64,000 nucleotides of DNA from Flavobacteriales bacterium (GTDB lineage Bacteria; Bacteroidota; Bacteroidia; Flavobacteriales; TMED113). Of this stretch, positions 1 to 8,451 are shown piece by piece (the stretch's first letter is position 1; each line of letters opens with the position of its first letter). The stretch is from NCBI GenBank assembly GCA_002718895.1, contig PBGD01000007.1, positions 1 through 64,000 on the forward strand, written 5' to 3'. Both the position numbers and the translations under genes were made by a program. The notes beneath the pieces were generated by a model, which made no database searches, had not been told where the DNA came from, and saw nothing but the letters and a program-made list of their open reading frames with translations.

Positions 1-201
1 TGTTTTAATGTAGTGATTATAAATTATTTTTCGTTGTTCTTTATTTCTATGAAAATAAGTTGCGAAAATCAAAATCCAAAACACTATACCCCACTGATAA
101 CTATCATTAATAAATATGGGATTTGCTGCTAAAAAACCTAGAACAATAAATGTAAGTGTAATTGAAAATAAAAAAATTTTTTGTAAGTAATAAGTGTTCA
201 T
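1..201 (-). CDS. Partial small membrane protein, C-terminus outside window
   Basis: An ATG at 201 opens a reading frame that stays open for 67 codons to the window edge, so the 3' end is missing. The visible product begins MNTYYLQKIF and has two hydrophobic stretches, at about residues 8-26 and 36-50, separated by a short polar loop (NPIFINDSYQ) and followed by a basic, polar stretch. This suggests a small integral membrane protein. I do not recognise a family. It lies upstream of nothing else in the window and is separated by 76 bases from the CotH-like gene on the same strand. Confidence 0.5.
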   Translation of the reverse strand, partial: MNTYYLQKIFLFSITLTFIVLGFLAANPIFINDSYQWGIVFWILIFATYFHRNKEQRKIIYNHYIKT

Positions 202-277
202 TTTATTTTTTTTGAATATAATTTACTAAGATAGTAATTAAATAGATTTCAAATTTTTAGACCAAGAGATATATTAA

Positions 278-1597
278 TTAAGAACCTCTTAAAGAGTCAT
301 TATTTAAATATAAATCAATATGATTTTTAACAATTGATGGCCTTTCTCTGGCAAAATCTTTCAAAATTTCTAATTCCTTTTCCCAGTCAGTTATACTTTG
401 CAAAGAATATTTAGCCTCATTTTTCCACCTATTTATGTGTCTAGGCATTTCTGGCTTCAGATTTAGGGCTAAGCTATCAATTAATTTTACTACTTTTTTG
501 GGAGCAAAAGTATTATCTAAATGATAATGAAATTGCTTGATAAATAGTTTTTTAAAAGTTGGATTTTTTAAAAAATTACGAAACAAAAATGTACTCCATG
601 GTTTATTTTTAAAATTAGAACTTGTTTCATTTAATGCAAATAATAAGGTATTATGGTTAATTCCACCAGGATGTCCCCAAATAGAAGCAAATCCAAAACC
701 TAAGTCAGTATCATGCATAAACCACCTCCATTTACCATTTACATCTTTCCAATATTTAATATTATTTCCAGGCCAATCTGTGTTGGCGAAATAAATTTGA
801 GCACAATAATAATCAATGAAGTTATATATATCAACCTGTTGTTCTATCCAAGACCAGTTTTTGCTTTGACTTAGGTCATGAGTTTCAACATATTTTAATA
901 AACTATCATAATCATTCACTGAGCCTTTTATAATCTTCTTATTTCCTTCTAAAATATCAACACTTGTAACATTATGATGTTGCTTTAAGTAGGTAGTGTT
1001 AAATTTTTCTCTAATATTATAAATTCCCCAGTATACACCATTTAAATATAATACTGAAGGTTGATAAGCTTGTATGTCTATATTTGTAGATGACACTAGA
1101 CAATGCATTAAAGCATCTCTTAGATGAGTCTTGCGAAAATCTTGACCAGAAACACGCAGCCTTAAATTAGAATACTCTTCGAAAGGAAGATTTTTAAAAA
1201 ACTTAAAATTAAATTTATCTTCCGAAGATATATTAAAAGACTTTTGAGGTTGCTTTCTACTTCCTCCACCACTCACTTTTAATTGGCCAGATTGTTCCAA
1301 AACATTCTTACCGTGAATAAAATAAGCCATATTCATATTTATTTTTTTACCTGAAAAATAATTAGCTTTTTCTCCTTGCCAATTTTCTCCAGTACCTATA
1401 CCCTTGACATAAATACCTAAACTATCATCAAATAAATCCCAACTATCTGCAACTATTGAAATAACAGGCAGATGATGATCAGACAGTATTAATTCATAAT
1501 TTTTATGAAAGTTGGGTTTTTTACAAATAGAATATTTGTTGCAAGATAATGTGATAAATAAAAACACAATTAAAAACACCTTAACTAACTTATTCAT
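278..1597 (-). CDS. CotH-kinase-like lipoprotein (CotH paralogue 1)
   Basis: This is a predicted lipoprotein with a short signal peptide ending in a lipobox (ITLSC) close to the N-terminus. The rest is a CotH-like fold. It has a lysine-bearing segment after a glycine-rich loop (GGGSRKQPQKSF), the GQDxxKTHLRD segment, a YLNGVYWGIYNIRE strand and the acidic motif FMHDTDLGFGF (coded at about 704-712). CotH of Bacillus is an atypical protein kinase (established); kinase activity here is inferred. The ATG at 1597 is preferred over one 18 bases upstream, because a TAnnTTTG promoter element lies at 1602-1609 and the lipobox spacing then fits. GQDxxK and LRD are shared with the 11185-13302 product, so the two belong to the same subgroup. 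Confidence 0.8.
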   Translation of the reverse strand: MNKLVKVFLIVFLFITLSCNKYSICKKPNFHKNYELILSDHHLPVISIVADSWDLFDDSLGIYVKGIGTGENWQGEKANYFSGKKINMNMAYFIHGKNVLEQSGQLKVSGGGSRKQPQKSFNISSEDKFNFKFFKNLPFEEYSNLRLRVSGQDFRKTHLRDALMHCLVSSTNIDIQAYQPSVLYLNGVYWGIYNIREKFNTTYLKQHHNVTSVDILEGNKKIIKGSVNDYDSLLKYVETHDLSQSKNWSWIEQQVDIYNFIDYYCAQIYFANTDWPGNNIKYWKDVNGKWRWFMHDTDLGFGFASIWGHPGGINHNTLLFALNETSSNFKNKPWSTFLFRNFLKNPTFKKLFIKQFHYHLDNTFAPKKVVKLIDSLALNLKPEMPRHINRWKNEAKYSLQSITDWEKELEILKDFARERPSIVKNHIDLYLNNDSLRGS

Positions 1598-1601
1598 TTG
1601 A

Positions 1602-1609
1602 CAAATGTA
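1602..1609 (-). promoter_or_regulatory. Bacteroidetes -7 promoter element (TACATTTG)
   Basis: Read on the minus strand the octamer is TACATTTG, an exact match to the TAnnTTTG consensus of the Bacteroidetes housekeeping sigma factor. The ATG at 1597 follows only four bases after the final G, so the transcript would start at or very near the start codon. No clear -33 TTTG was found at normal spacing. Confidence 0.45.
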
Positions 1610-1763
1610 CACCATTATTTAATGTATTGAATAAACAAAATGCCGGACTTCAATTTTATAAAAGCTAAACTGAAAATCATTTTTTAGTTTAAAATATTTT
1701 CAATGGAGTTCACAAATAATAAACAGATAGACTAAAAAGTATTATGATCCACAAAACATTATT

Positions 1764-2294
1764 TTAATGAGTATCTATTTTTATAGTTTTTATTGAAGAG
1801 TCTTTTTTTTGATTTTTAAAAATATGATAAAGTAATTCTTTTTCATTATCAGAAAAGTTATTCTTTTGTGCATTTAAAAAATGTAAATACTCATCTTTAC
1901 CCATCTGCATTGAACTAATTAGGTTAATAATTTTAAGAGTAAATTTATTAGGATCTTCGGTTTTGTCAACATCAATTTTTTTCCCACTATAGGATATTAA
2001 TGAATTATAATCATTATTAAAACAAATATTACAAAAGAAAAAATTTGAGAGAATATATTTGCAACTTAAGTTAGTATCTTCAAATAAAATGTCTAGTTCT
2101 TTTTCCGAAAAAGTTGTAATAATTTCTCTTTGCTTATTTTTGAAATTTGATTGATGATTTTCATTTGGTGATTTGAGATAGTTATTTTCATCACAATCAA
2201 TAATTAAGCGAGAATTACAACTTAATAAGAATAATATAAAACCGACAATTGTCGTAAGGAAATTAAATTGAATTTTAATTGAGGCATTCACCAT
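1764..2294 (-). CDS. Hypothetical lipoprotein
   Basis: The 176-residue product begins with a hydrophobic signal segment followed by a lipobox-like LLSCNS at about residues 23-28, so it is probably a lipoprotein. The rest is polar and rich in Asn, Lys, Asp and Glu. A mid-region carries clustered cysteines (SCKYILSNFFFCNICF), which could form disulfides or bind a metal. I do not recognise a family. It stands alone between the CotH-like gene at 278-1597 and a 257-base gap, with no operon partner. Confidence 0.6.
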   Translation of the reverse strand: MVNASIKIQFNFLTTIVGFILFLLSCNSRLIIDCDENNYLKSPNENHQSNFKNKQREIITTFSEKELDILFEDTNLSCKYILSNFFFCNICFNNDYNSLISYSGKKIDVDKTEDPNKFTLKIINLISSMQMGKDEYLHFLNAQKNNFSDNEKELLYHIFKNQKKDSSIKTIKIDTH

Positions 2295-2551
2295 TTTGAT
2301 AATCTAAAATACTATTGCACAAAGCTCATTCAGAATTACAGTATGTAACCCCATCGCATCTACAAACTGGACCCCAAATTTTAATATAAAAACAATTAAC
2401 ATCTATTATATAGGCATAAAAATGTTGCCTTTTTGACACCTATGAAAACATAAAATTACAATAAAGAACAAGAACAATCTCATTACAAGATTAAAATAAT
2501 TTTTTAAAGTTATTTTTAAATATAAAAAATACTTTTATCTAATTTTAGAGC

Positions 2552-3262
2552 ATGAAAAATTTAATTTATATTTTATTATTCCCTGTTATAGTGTGCTCCC
2601 AAAACAACAATATTATTGATGTTAAAAAATCTAATAAAATTGTGTTTTCTACAGACTTTGGAGCTCAATTTTATTATGGCAATAAATTTTTAGATTCAGA
2701 TCAATTTAGCAGAGAAGGGTTTATTTTAAATTTCAATTTGTTTTTAAAAAAAAGAAAGAAAAAATATATAATTAAATCCAATGCAATAGTTAGTTTGTCA
2801 AACGCAATGTCAAAAAAAATAAACATATATAACCCTGAAATAAACACAAACTTTACCACAAGAGCCCCAAATATTCTAGCATGTAATATTAATTATTCAT
2901 TATCAATTCAGAGTGAATTAAAATATAATTTATACCACGCTATTTGTCTAAAATTTAGAGTTTTCCCAATTTTTTACAAAAAGGGAAAAGTAATGAACTC
3001 TTATATATATTCATTTGGTGGTTCAATTGCATCTGAATCAAATGGCAGTTTGCCTGATCTTGAAAAAGCTATGCAGCTTTCTTATCAAATGTTATATAAA
3101 TTAACAAATACATCAAATATTTATATTACATGTTTTTTTAATAGCGATTGGACATTTAAAAAGTCCCAAATAGGCTCGCTATACCCTGGGGTTTCATTTA
3201 AATTTGAAAAAATCATAAATCAGAATATAAAAGTACCTTGGTTATCAAGATTTAGAAAGTAA
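2552..3262 (+). CDS. Hypothetical secreted protein, possible outer-membrane barrel
   Basis: A cleavable signal peptide (MKNLIYILLFPVIVCSQ) precedes a 219-residue mature region. That region has alternating hydrophobic and polar residues and many aromatic residues (FGAQFYYG, FILNFNLFL, YIYSFGGSI) and ends WLSRFRK. The pattern resembles a small outer-membrane beta-barrel, but no conserved motif identifies it. Its 3' end overlaps the 3' end of the convergent CotH-like gene by 11 bases. The 257 bases upstream (2295-2551) contain no ORF or RNA gene that I can recognise. Confidence 0.6.
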   Translation: MKNLIYILLFPVIVCSQNNNIIDVKKSNKIVFSTDFGAQFYYGNKFLDSDQFSREGFILNFNLFLKKRKKKYIIKSNAIVSLSNAMSKKINIYNPEINTNFTTRAPNILACNINYSLSIQSELKYNLYHAICLKFRVFPIFYKKGKVMNSYIYSFGGSIASESNGSLPDLEKAMQLSYQMLYKLTNTSNIYITCFFNSDWTFKKSQIGSLYPGVSFKFEKIINQNIKVPWLSRFRK

Positions 3263-4703
3263 AAAGTTTTTTTTCTACGCAACCATTATCATAAATATAA
3301 AAAAGTATACGGTCATTTCCATTATTAAAACTTTGCCCTAGCATATTTGTAATTTTTACAAGAGATTTATCCTTTGATGTGCAGTCTGGAAACATAAGTT
3401 TTAAATCTTGAATATTTTCATCAATCCAATTAATTCTACGGGATATCCAATATTTCAAATAATCTACTTCATCTTCATATGAGAGCCCGATTTGGTAATT
3501 AGGCCATATCCATTCATTTAAAATATCCCATCGCTGAAAGTTTCTTTTTTGTGCATTTTCGAGATATTGACTCAAACTATCTATATGATTATAGATTTTG
3601 TCAATATTCAACTCATTTAATCTCAATTCTTCCCATCTTTTTATTAAGCTATTTCTGTAAGAATCATTCTTAAGTAAATCTCGCCAAAATGTAGGAACAC
3701 TAGATATGCAAGACGTTTCTTGTTCTATTACCCACCCATTGATATTAGAAGATTGACAAAAATCTACATTTCCAAATGATAAATTATAGTCCCAGATCGG
3801 CCCCAACCTAAGTTTACCATTATTTATTTCACTGTCCTTGTGCAAAAAAACACTGATCCTATATGCATCTACATCTTTACTCAATTCGCTTATTATAAAG
3901 TAATCAATAAATGATTTAAAGTCGATTTTGTCAACTAAATCAATTTCACTTTGATTTTCTATCAGTTCTATTAATAAAGAATTCACCTCATTTATAAAAT
4001 TTTCTATATATATTTTTTGACCTGTTTTAATATCATCTGCTTTTGGATAATGATATTGAAAACATACATTATCTTTATTAAAATTTAAAATATTCGAGCA
4101 CCAGGAGGCATTGTCGGGAGCATCAGTAAACTTATCAATCTTAATTATATATCCTCCAGATGCAGGATCTTGATTATCAAATTCACTAATATTTACTCTG
4201 TTTATATCTCTTTTAATTTTTTCTGTTAAAAGATATACTCCTTTATATTCATCATTAATAAATAATTCGCAATACTTTGTTCTAGGGGAATAATATCCCA
4301 TTTGTTTGGATATTTCATAAGCCAAATTATTTCTCATCAATGTTTTGTCGGAGTATGGACCATATAGAATCCAGTCATTTTCTTCAGGCATTCCGAGCAA
4401 GGAAATGTTATTATTGTCACCATCTTTTGTTTGAGTTTCTAGACTGTAAGATTTTTTGGGAAATATATCTTGTGAAGAACTACCTCTTAGCTCAATGCTA
4501 ATTTGCCCATTATAGTTATTGTATTGATCAGACAAATAGTTTAAACTACCTGGGTTATGTATTATCCCCATATTACTTATAATCCTAGGATCATCCAAAA
4601 TAGTATTACCGTAAGTATTTATTACTATAATTGGAAGATTTGAATAAAAATCTTGACATAAAGTAAAAATTGGAATAATAAAAAAAAAAAGATTTTTTTT
4701 CAC
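3252..4703 (-). CDS. Secreted CotH-kinase-like protein with T9SS-like tail (CotH paralogue 2)
   Basis: This is the most canonical CotH protein of the window. After a signal peptide (starting MKKNLFFFIIP) come RGSSSQDIFPKKSYSLE, containing the putative nucleotide-binding lysine, then LLGMPEENDWILYGPYSDKT, LRNN-like MRNNLAYEIS, YKGVYLLTEKIKRD and GPIWDYNLSFGN. All are standard CotH signatures. The C-terminus (LGQSFNNG then FYIYDNGCVEKK) matches the short sorting-tail pattern of three other secreted proteins here, so T9SS export is inferred. The start codon is GTG at 4703. It follows a TATATTTG element by four bases, with a TTTG 17 bases further upstream, so the mRNA may be leaderless. Protein kinase activity is known for the family and inferred here. 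Confidence 0.85.
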   Translation of the reverse strand: MKKNLFFFIIPIFTLCQDFYSNLPIIVINTYGNTILDDPRIISNMGIIHNPGSLNYLSDQYNNYNGQISIELRGSSSQDIFPKKSYSLETQTKDGDNNNISLLGMPEENDWILYGPYSDKTLMRNNLAYEISKQMGYYSPRTKYCELFINDEYKGVYLLTEKIKRDINRVNISEFDNQDPASGGYIIKIDKFTDAPDNASWCSNILNFNKDNVCFQYHYPKADDIKTGQKIYIENFINEVNSLLIELIENQSEIDLVDKIDFKSFIDYFIISELSKDVDAYRISVFLHKDSEINNGKLRLGPIWDYNLSFGNVDFCQSSNINGWVIEQETSCISSVPTFWRDLLKNDSYRNSLIKRWEELRLNELNIDKIYNHIDSLSQYLENAQKRNFQRWDILNEWIWPNYQIGLSYEDEVDYLKYWISRRINWIDENIQDLKLMFPDCTSKDKSLVKITNMLGQSFNNGNDRILFYIYDNGCVEKKLFTF

Positions 4704-4707
4704 AAAT

Positions 4708-4736
4708 CAAATATAGTAGTTTTAATTTGCATCAAA
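4708..4736 (-). promoter_or_regulatory. Promoter with -33 TTTG and -7 TATATTTG
   Basis: On the minus strand TTTG (4736-4733) is followed after 17 bases by TATATTTG (4715-4708). This is the full Bacteroidetes sigma consensus at normal spacing. The GTG start codon of the CotH-like gene follows the -7 element after four bases (ATTT), so transcription would begin at about the start codon. Confidence 0.6.
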
Positions 4737-4757
4737 CACTCTTGCCATTCACAATAA

Positions 4758-5183
4758 TTATTGATATGTTAAATTTTGCAACTGGGAATTCTTTTTCTCA
4801 ATTAGCTGATGTAAAAACTTTTTATTCATTCTGTAGTTAGAATCAATTCTAAATTTAAGAAATTGACCCGATGAGTGAAACCCAAGATGTTTAGATTTAA
4901 AAATAGATAATTTGTAATATGGAATTAGCCATGAAATAGTTTCATAGTTTTTAATAATTATTCTGATCATTATTCCTTTTTCTCTAATTTCAACACTTCC
5001 GAAAAGTAAGCTATTAGACTTGTTTATAAATTTATGAAATCCCAAGCTATATTTTTCAATAATCATTCTGTGAGATCCACGTATTTTACCCATTAATAAT
5101 GACAATATATTTATTTGCTTACCAACAATGTTTTGAATATTTTTTTTCTTTTCTTTATCTAAATACGTGGTATTTATAATCAT
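4758..5183 (-). CDS. Hypothetical cytoplasmic protein
   Basis: The 141-residue product has no signal peptide or membrane helix. It contains a basic N-terminal half (LLMGKIRGSHRM), a beta-rich middle (GSVEIREKGIMIRIII) and ISWLIPYYKLSIF. I do not recognise a family. Its ATG overlaps the stop codon of the upstream DUF6435-like gene (ATGA), so it is the last gene of a compact minus-strand set with 5180-5353, 5355-5501 and 5510-5692. Those partners are small membrane and coiled proteins of unknown role, so the context does not give a function. Confidence 0.6.
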   Translation of the reverse strand: MIINTTYLDKEKKKNIQNIVGKQINILSLLMGKIRGSHRMIIEKYSLGFHKFINKSNSLLFGSVEIREKGIMIRIIIKNYETISWLIPYYKLSIFKSKHLGFHSSGQFLKFRIDSNYRMNKKFLHQLIEKKNSQLQNLTYQ

Positions 5184-5353
5184 TGTTTTTCTTCGAGTTT
5201 ATTTATTTTAACTAGTATATCATTAGCTTCTTTTTCTGCTTTGTCGCTATCTTTTCTATTAATTTTTGAAAGCTTGTAAGCAAGTTCTTTTTTTTTGCGA
5301 TATAGATTAGTTAGTTTTTCTTTTTCGGTTACTTTTTTAAACAGTCCAAACAT
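5180..5353 (-). CDS. DUF6435-like (Lacal_2735-type) small protein
   Basis: This 57-residue protein begins MFGLFKKVTEKEKL and continues with a highly charged, probably helical body that includes KLSKINRKDSDKAEKEA. I recognise the pattern as the small, widespread flavobacterial Lacal_2735/DUF6435 family, whose function is unknown. The start ATG is at 5353 and the TGA stop overlaps the next gene by the ATGA arrangement. The upstream small membrane-protein gene ends one base before this start. Confidence 0.7.
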   Translation of the reverse strand: MFGLFKKVTEKEKLTNLYRKKKELAYKLSKINRKDSDKAEKEANDILVKINKLEEKQ

Positions 5354-5354
5354 T

Positions 5355-5501
5355 TTAGATTTTATTTATTTGTTTTAACTCTGGGTCATTTTCATTTTGT
5401 TTACTTTGAGCTTCATTGGCCATGTATATATTATATAAAAGAGTTACCATATAAGCACAAAAAATAATAAGACCAATTATAAACATTCCTAGATTATTCA
5501 T
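5355..5501 (-). CDS. Single-pass small membrane protein
   Basis: This 48-residue ORF starts with ATG at 5501. It has one hydrophobic helix at residues 4-24 (MFIIGLIIFCAYMVTLLY) followed by a polar, charged tail (ANEAQSKQNENDPELKQ). Its stop is one base before the DUF6435-like start, and its start is nine bases after the end of the 5510-5692 gene, so the four genes look co-transcribed. The function is unknown. Confidence 0.55.
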   Translation of the reverse strand: MNNLGMFIIGLIIFCAYMVTLLYNIYMANEAQSKQNENDPELKQINKI

Positions 5502-5509
5502 ACTATAGA

Positions 5510-5692
5510 TTATTTATCATCTTTTCGTTGCCTAATTACTATTGATAGTGCCAATATTGAGGGTACCCATATTCCTACAAAAACACCCTCTAATTGTTGC
5601 CCACTGAACCATAAAGAAACTGAATATAAAAAGGAAAAAAATGCCAATATAACCGGGTAGTATATTTTCCATAATTTTTTTAAAAAATTCAT
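5510..5692 (-). CDS. Small two-helix membrane protein
   Basis: The 60-residue product has two predicted membrane helices, at about residues 9-29 and 36-53, joined by a short loop (SGQQLEG), and a charged C-terminus (RQRKDDK). Small proteins of this shape, with the segment FVGIWVPSILALS, look familiar from flavobacteria but have no assigned function. It is the first gene of the small minus-strand cluster that follows the yceI-like gene, which ends 11 bases upstream. Confidence 0.6.
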   Translation of the reverse strand: MNFLKKLWKIYYPVILAFFSFLYSVSLWFSGQQLEGVFVGIWVPSILALSIVIRQRKDDK

Positions 5693-5703
5693 TATTATCT
5701 TAT

Positions 5704-6330
5704 TTAGTATATCATTTTAATTTTTAATTCAAACTCATCATAGATTAAGTTATCACCAAGATCACTAAAAAATGAACCCGAACCATATCTAACATCAAAT
5801 TTAGAGCGATCTAGCACTAAATTAGCGCTAGCTATACCATTCTTCACGTTTGCGATAAATTGTATTTTTTGTGTAATATTTTTGATTGTAATCTCAGAAG
5901 AGATATTATATTTTCCGTATCCTTTATAATCACATTCTAATATCTCGATATAAGAGATGGGATGTTTCTTGGTGTCAAAAAAATCACCAGAATTAAGGTG
6001 TTTCTCTAATTGTTCTTTATAGGAACCTTCTAGGTCGGTACATGTTATTGATGCCATATCAATTTCGACTTTTCCTGACACTAGTCTTTCATTTTCAAAA
6101 TGTAAATGACCAGATCGTATTTCAATATTTCCTTCATGTTCTCCACCGATTTTAGCCGCTTTCCATTGTATGTTACTTTTTTGTGCATAAATATTGTTAG
6201 TGGTAGTGTTATCACTATGAGTATGAGATGCCTTATTGCTGGACTGAGATCTGCATCCACAGTTTTCGCATGCATTAGTCGGGCTAAACGCTAAGATTCC
6301 TAAGACAGTAAGTATATTAATAATTTTCAT
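5704..6330 (-). CDS. YceI-family periplasmic protein with Cys/His-rich N-terminal segment
   Basis: The product has a signal peptide, a Cys/His-rich linker (ACENCGCR, then SHTHSDN) and a YceI-like lipocalin barrel of about 170 residues. Typical YceI features are NIQWKAAKIGGEHEG near the start, VSGKVEIDMASI, the HLNSGDFFDTKKHP turn and FDVRYGSGSFF at the end. YceI proteins are periplasmic and bind isoprenoid-like lipids (established for the family). The ATG at 6330 is preferred over an upstream in-frame ATG at 6363. It gives a proper signal peptide, and a TAACTTTG promoter element lies at 6361-6368. The CxxCxC and HxH segment ahead of the barrel may bind a metal (inference). Confidence 0.85.
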   Translation of the reverse strand: MKIINILTVLGILAFSPTNACENCGCRSQSSNKASHTHSDNTTTNNIYAQKSNIQWKAAKIGGEHEGNIEIRSGHLHFENERLVSGKVEIDMASITCTDLEGSYKEQLEKHLNSGDFFDTKKHPISYIEILECDYKGYGKYNISSEITIKNITQKIQFIANVKNGIASANLVLDRSKFDVRYGSGSFFSDLGDNLIYDEFELKIKMIY

Positions 6331-6360
6331 TTTGTAGCGCTTTGTATAGTTATTATGGAT

Positions 6361-6368
6361 CAAAGTTA
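6361..6368 (-). promoter_or_regulatory. -7 promoter element TAACTTTG upstream of the yceI-like gene
   Basis: The minus-strand octamer TAACTTTG matches TAnnTTTG, and a second match (TATTTTTG) lies directly upstream at 6371-6378. A TTTG at 6393-6390 could serve as the -33 element, though at a long spacing. The leader to the ATG at 6330 would be about 25 bases. Confidence 0.4.
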
Positions 6369-6578
6369 TACAAAAATACCAATCACATACAAATAATAAT
6401 TAATTTTTTTAAAAAAAAACCTTGATTTTATATGTTAAGGTAGATCAAATAATTGAATCTTATTAGAGCTCATAATTAACTAAATACAATAAGTTTTGTC
6501 TATTATATTAATAATAATGCTCAATCTTTTATCTGTGTATTGATATATCAATTATATTAGTAACTTTAATATAAAAAT

Positions 6579-6779
6579 ATGCACATGGAAAAAGGTACAG
6601 TAAAATTTTTCAACAATACAAAAGGATTTGGCTTCATTTGTGAAGAAAATAGTGGTAAAGATTACTTTGTCCACTCTAGTGGGTTAACCGCACCAATCAA
6701 AGATGGAGATGTAGTTGAGTTTGAGTTAGCAGATGATCCTAAGGGTAAGCGAGCAGTAAACGTAAAACCTGCGGAATAA
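6579..6779 (+). CDS. cspA: Cold-shock domain protein
   Basis: The 66-residue protein is a single cold-shock domain (OB fold) that binds single-stranded nucleic acid. RNP1 is visible as KGFGFI and RNP2 as YFVHSS, with the family's GTVKFF start and a GKRAVNVKP end. A second ATG lies two codons downstream and is an equally possible start. The gene stands alone, with 215 non-coding AT-rich bases between it and the divergent yceI-like gene. Cold-shock genes often have regulatory 5' leaders, but I could not define a structure there. Confidence 0.9.
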   Translation: MHMEKGTVKFFNNTKGFGFICEENSGKDYFVHSSGLTAPIKDGDVVEFELADDPKGKRAVNVKPAE

Positions 6780-6790
6780 TATAGCAATAA

Positions 6791-7195
6791 TTATATCAAC
6801 GTTGCTGATAAAGCAAGCTTTAGTGACCAGCCAATTGTTCTAATCCAATTAGATGCAATTAATATTTTCAATCTAGTTAAATTTTTACCTTTTGATAATT
6901 GCTTATGTATAGGTACTTGTATAAAAAAAGTACTCAACCAAATTAGGATTGTAAAAAAAGCTAACAACTTTATTAAGGGGTTGTAAAAATCGTCTATTAC
7001 CATTTTACCAACAACTGTAAGTTCAAGTACCATAATAGGAGCGACTATAAATCCAATTCTAGATACATACTTTTGATGAAATAAAGTAAAATCACGATTA
7101 ACGTATTTTAATAAAGGATAGGTCACAATTTGTGTTGTTATTATAATTCCAGTTAATATAGAATTTAGAATTAAATTATAGAGTTCGAGATTCAT
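6791..7195 (-). CDS. Four-helix integral membrane protein, DUF1772-like
   Basis: The 134-residue product is mostly hydrophobic, with about four membrane helices (residues 5-27, 47-66, 74-95 and 113-132) and a basic loop (KQLSKGKNLTRLK). Its layout resembles the small DUF1772/anthrone-oxygenase-like membrane proteins, but the match is by general shape only. It ends 11 bases from the convergent cold-shock gene, and its start is five bases downstream of the umuC stop, so it may be transcribed with umuDC. Confidence 0.55.
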   Translation of the reverse strand: MNLELYNLILNSILTGIIITTQIVTYPLLKYVNRDFTLFHQKYVSRIGFIVAPIMVLELTVVGKMVIDDFYNPLIKLLAFFTILIWLSTFFIQVPIHKQLSKGKNLTRLKILIASNWIRTIGWSLKLALSATLI

Positions 7196-7200
7196 ATTGA

Positions 7201-8451
7201 TTAAATGTAAATTTTTAAAATATCTTTAAATTGCGTGGTGTAACAAGGAGATAGTTTCGCTCTTTCTGTAGACCAAAGTTGTTCATAGCCCTGTAAACCA
7301 ACTCTAATTTTATTTTTCCCCATTGATGAATTAATTGCATCTATAGAATCCATTAATTTTGTGCGCTTTTTTCTATCAATATTATCAAATAAAGATATTT
7401 GAGAGTATTCTTTTTTAATAATTTTATGTACAACTACCCCCGCTTTTTTATATTTTTTGTTAGCATCATAAATTAATTTCAGCGCTCTATTAGCTTGACT
7501 TATTATTTCTAAACTATCATTTGTAGCAGTATCAAATTCCAGACTAACACTAGGACAATGTTGACCTTGATTAATGTTAAAACGATTGGTCATTAAAAAA
7601 ACAGATATTTTAGAACAACAACTATTTTCTTTACGCAATTTATATGCGCAATCACTTGCAAAACTGCTAATTGCATCCTGTAGTACATTAAAGTTTTGTA
7701 TTTCCACCTTAAAAGAGCGGGATGTACAAATGCTTTTTTTTTGTTTTTTTTGGGGATTTAAACTATAACAATTTTCACCGTATAGTTCTTTTTGTAGTTT
7801 TACTGCATTTGAAGAAAAATGCTTTTTTATCCAAGTACTTTTGCAACTACGAAATTCAAGAGCTGTATTTATGTTTGCTTGTTTTAGTTTTTTAGAAAAC
7901 CTTTTACCAATTCCCCATAAATTTTCTATAGGGAATCTGTTTAAGATGTGTTTAATTGCGTATTCATCTTGTAAAATAAACACATTTTTTTTTGCATGAT
8001 TTTTTGCAACATGATTTGCTACTTTAGCTAGTGATTTTGTTTTAGCTATTCCAATAGAAATTGGTATACCAGTCCACTTTTGAACTTTATTTTTAATATA
8101 AGTAGCTCTCTCATAATTTATATGTCTTGAAAAATCTAAAAATGCTTCGTCTATCGAATATATTTCTATTATTGGAATTTCCGTTTTTAATGTATCCATA
8201 ACACGCTTAGAAAGATCTCCGTAGAGACAAAAATTAGAAGAGAATGTGCTCACATTATTTTCGCAAATTATTTTTTTTATTTGAAAAGCGGGTTGTCCCA
8301 TTTTAATCCCTAATGACTTAGCTTCATTACTTCTTGCAATTACACAGCCATCATTGTTAGATAAAACTACAATGGGTTTATTTATAAGTCTTGGATTAAA
8401 AACTCTTTCGCACGATGCATAAAAATTATTACAGTCAGCCAGCCCTATCAT
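7201..8451 (-). CDS. umuC: Y-family DNA polymerase UmuC
   Basis: UmuC is the catalytic subunit of translesion DNA polymerase V. The metal-binding aspartate is in the N-terminal DCNNFYASCERVF block and the catalytic SIDE block is YSIDEAFLDF. A helix-hairpin-helix region (GIGKRFSKKLKQANI) and the C-terminal little-finger part with SICTSRSF follow. The length of 416 residues is normal for UmuC. It forms a typical umuDC pair with the gene at 8448-8867, overlapping it by ATGA. Family knowledge predicts damage induction; I could not identify a LexA operator. Confidence 0.93.
   Translation of the reverse strand: MIGLADCNNFYASCERVFNPRLINKPIVVLSNNDGCVIARSNEAKSLGIKMGQPAFQIKKIICENNVSTFSSNFCLYGDLSKRVMDTLKTEIPIIEIYSIDEAFLDFSRHINYERATYIKNKVQKWTGIPISIGIAKTKSLAKVANHVAKNHAKKNVFILQDEYAIKHILNRFPIENLWGIGKRFSKKLKQANINTALEFRSCKSTWIKKHFSSNAVKLQKELYGENCYSLNPQKKQKKSICTSRSFKVEIQNFNVLQDAISSFASDCAYKLRKENSCCSKISVFLMTNRFNINQGQHCPSVSLEFDTATNDSLEIISQANRALKLIYDANKKYKKAGVVVHKIIKKEYSQISLFDNIDRKKRTKLMDSIDAINSSMGKNKIRVGLQGYEQLWSTERAKLSPCYTTQFKDILKIYI

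Noticed and set aside
2295-2551. Hidden gene or RNA in the gap before the barrel-like protein
   Set aside because: I saw no open frame above about 20 codons and no tRNA-like or conserved RNA structure on either strand.
6791-6835. Stem-loop between the cold-shock gene and the convergent membrane protein gene
   Set aside because: AGCAA and TTGCT are present but are separated by 14 bases, and the stem is too short to support a terminator call.
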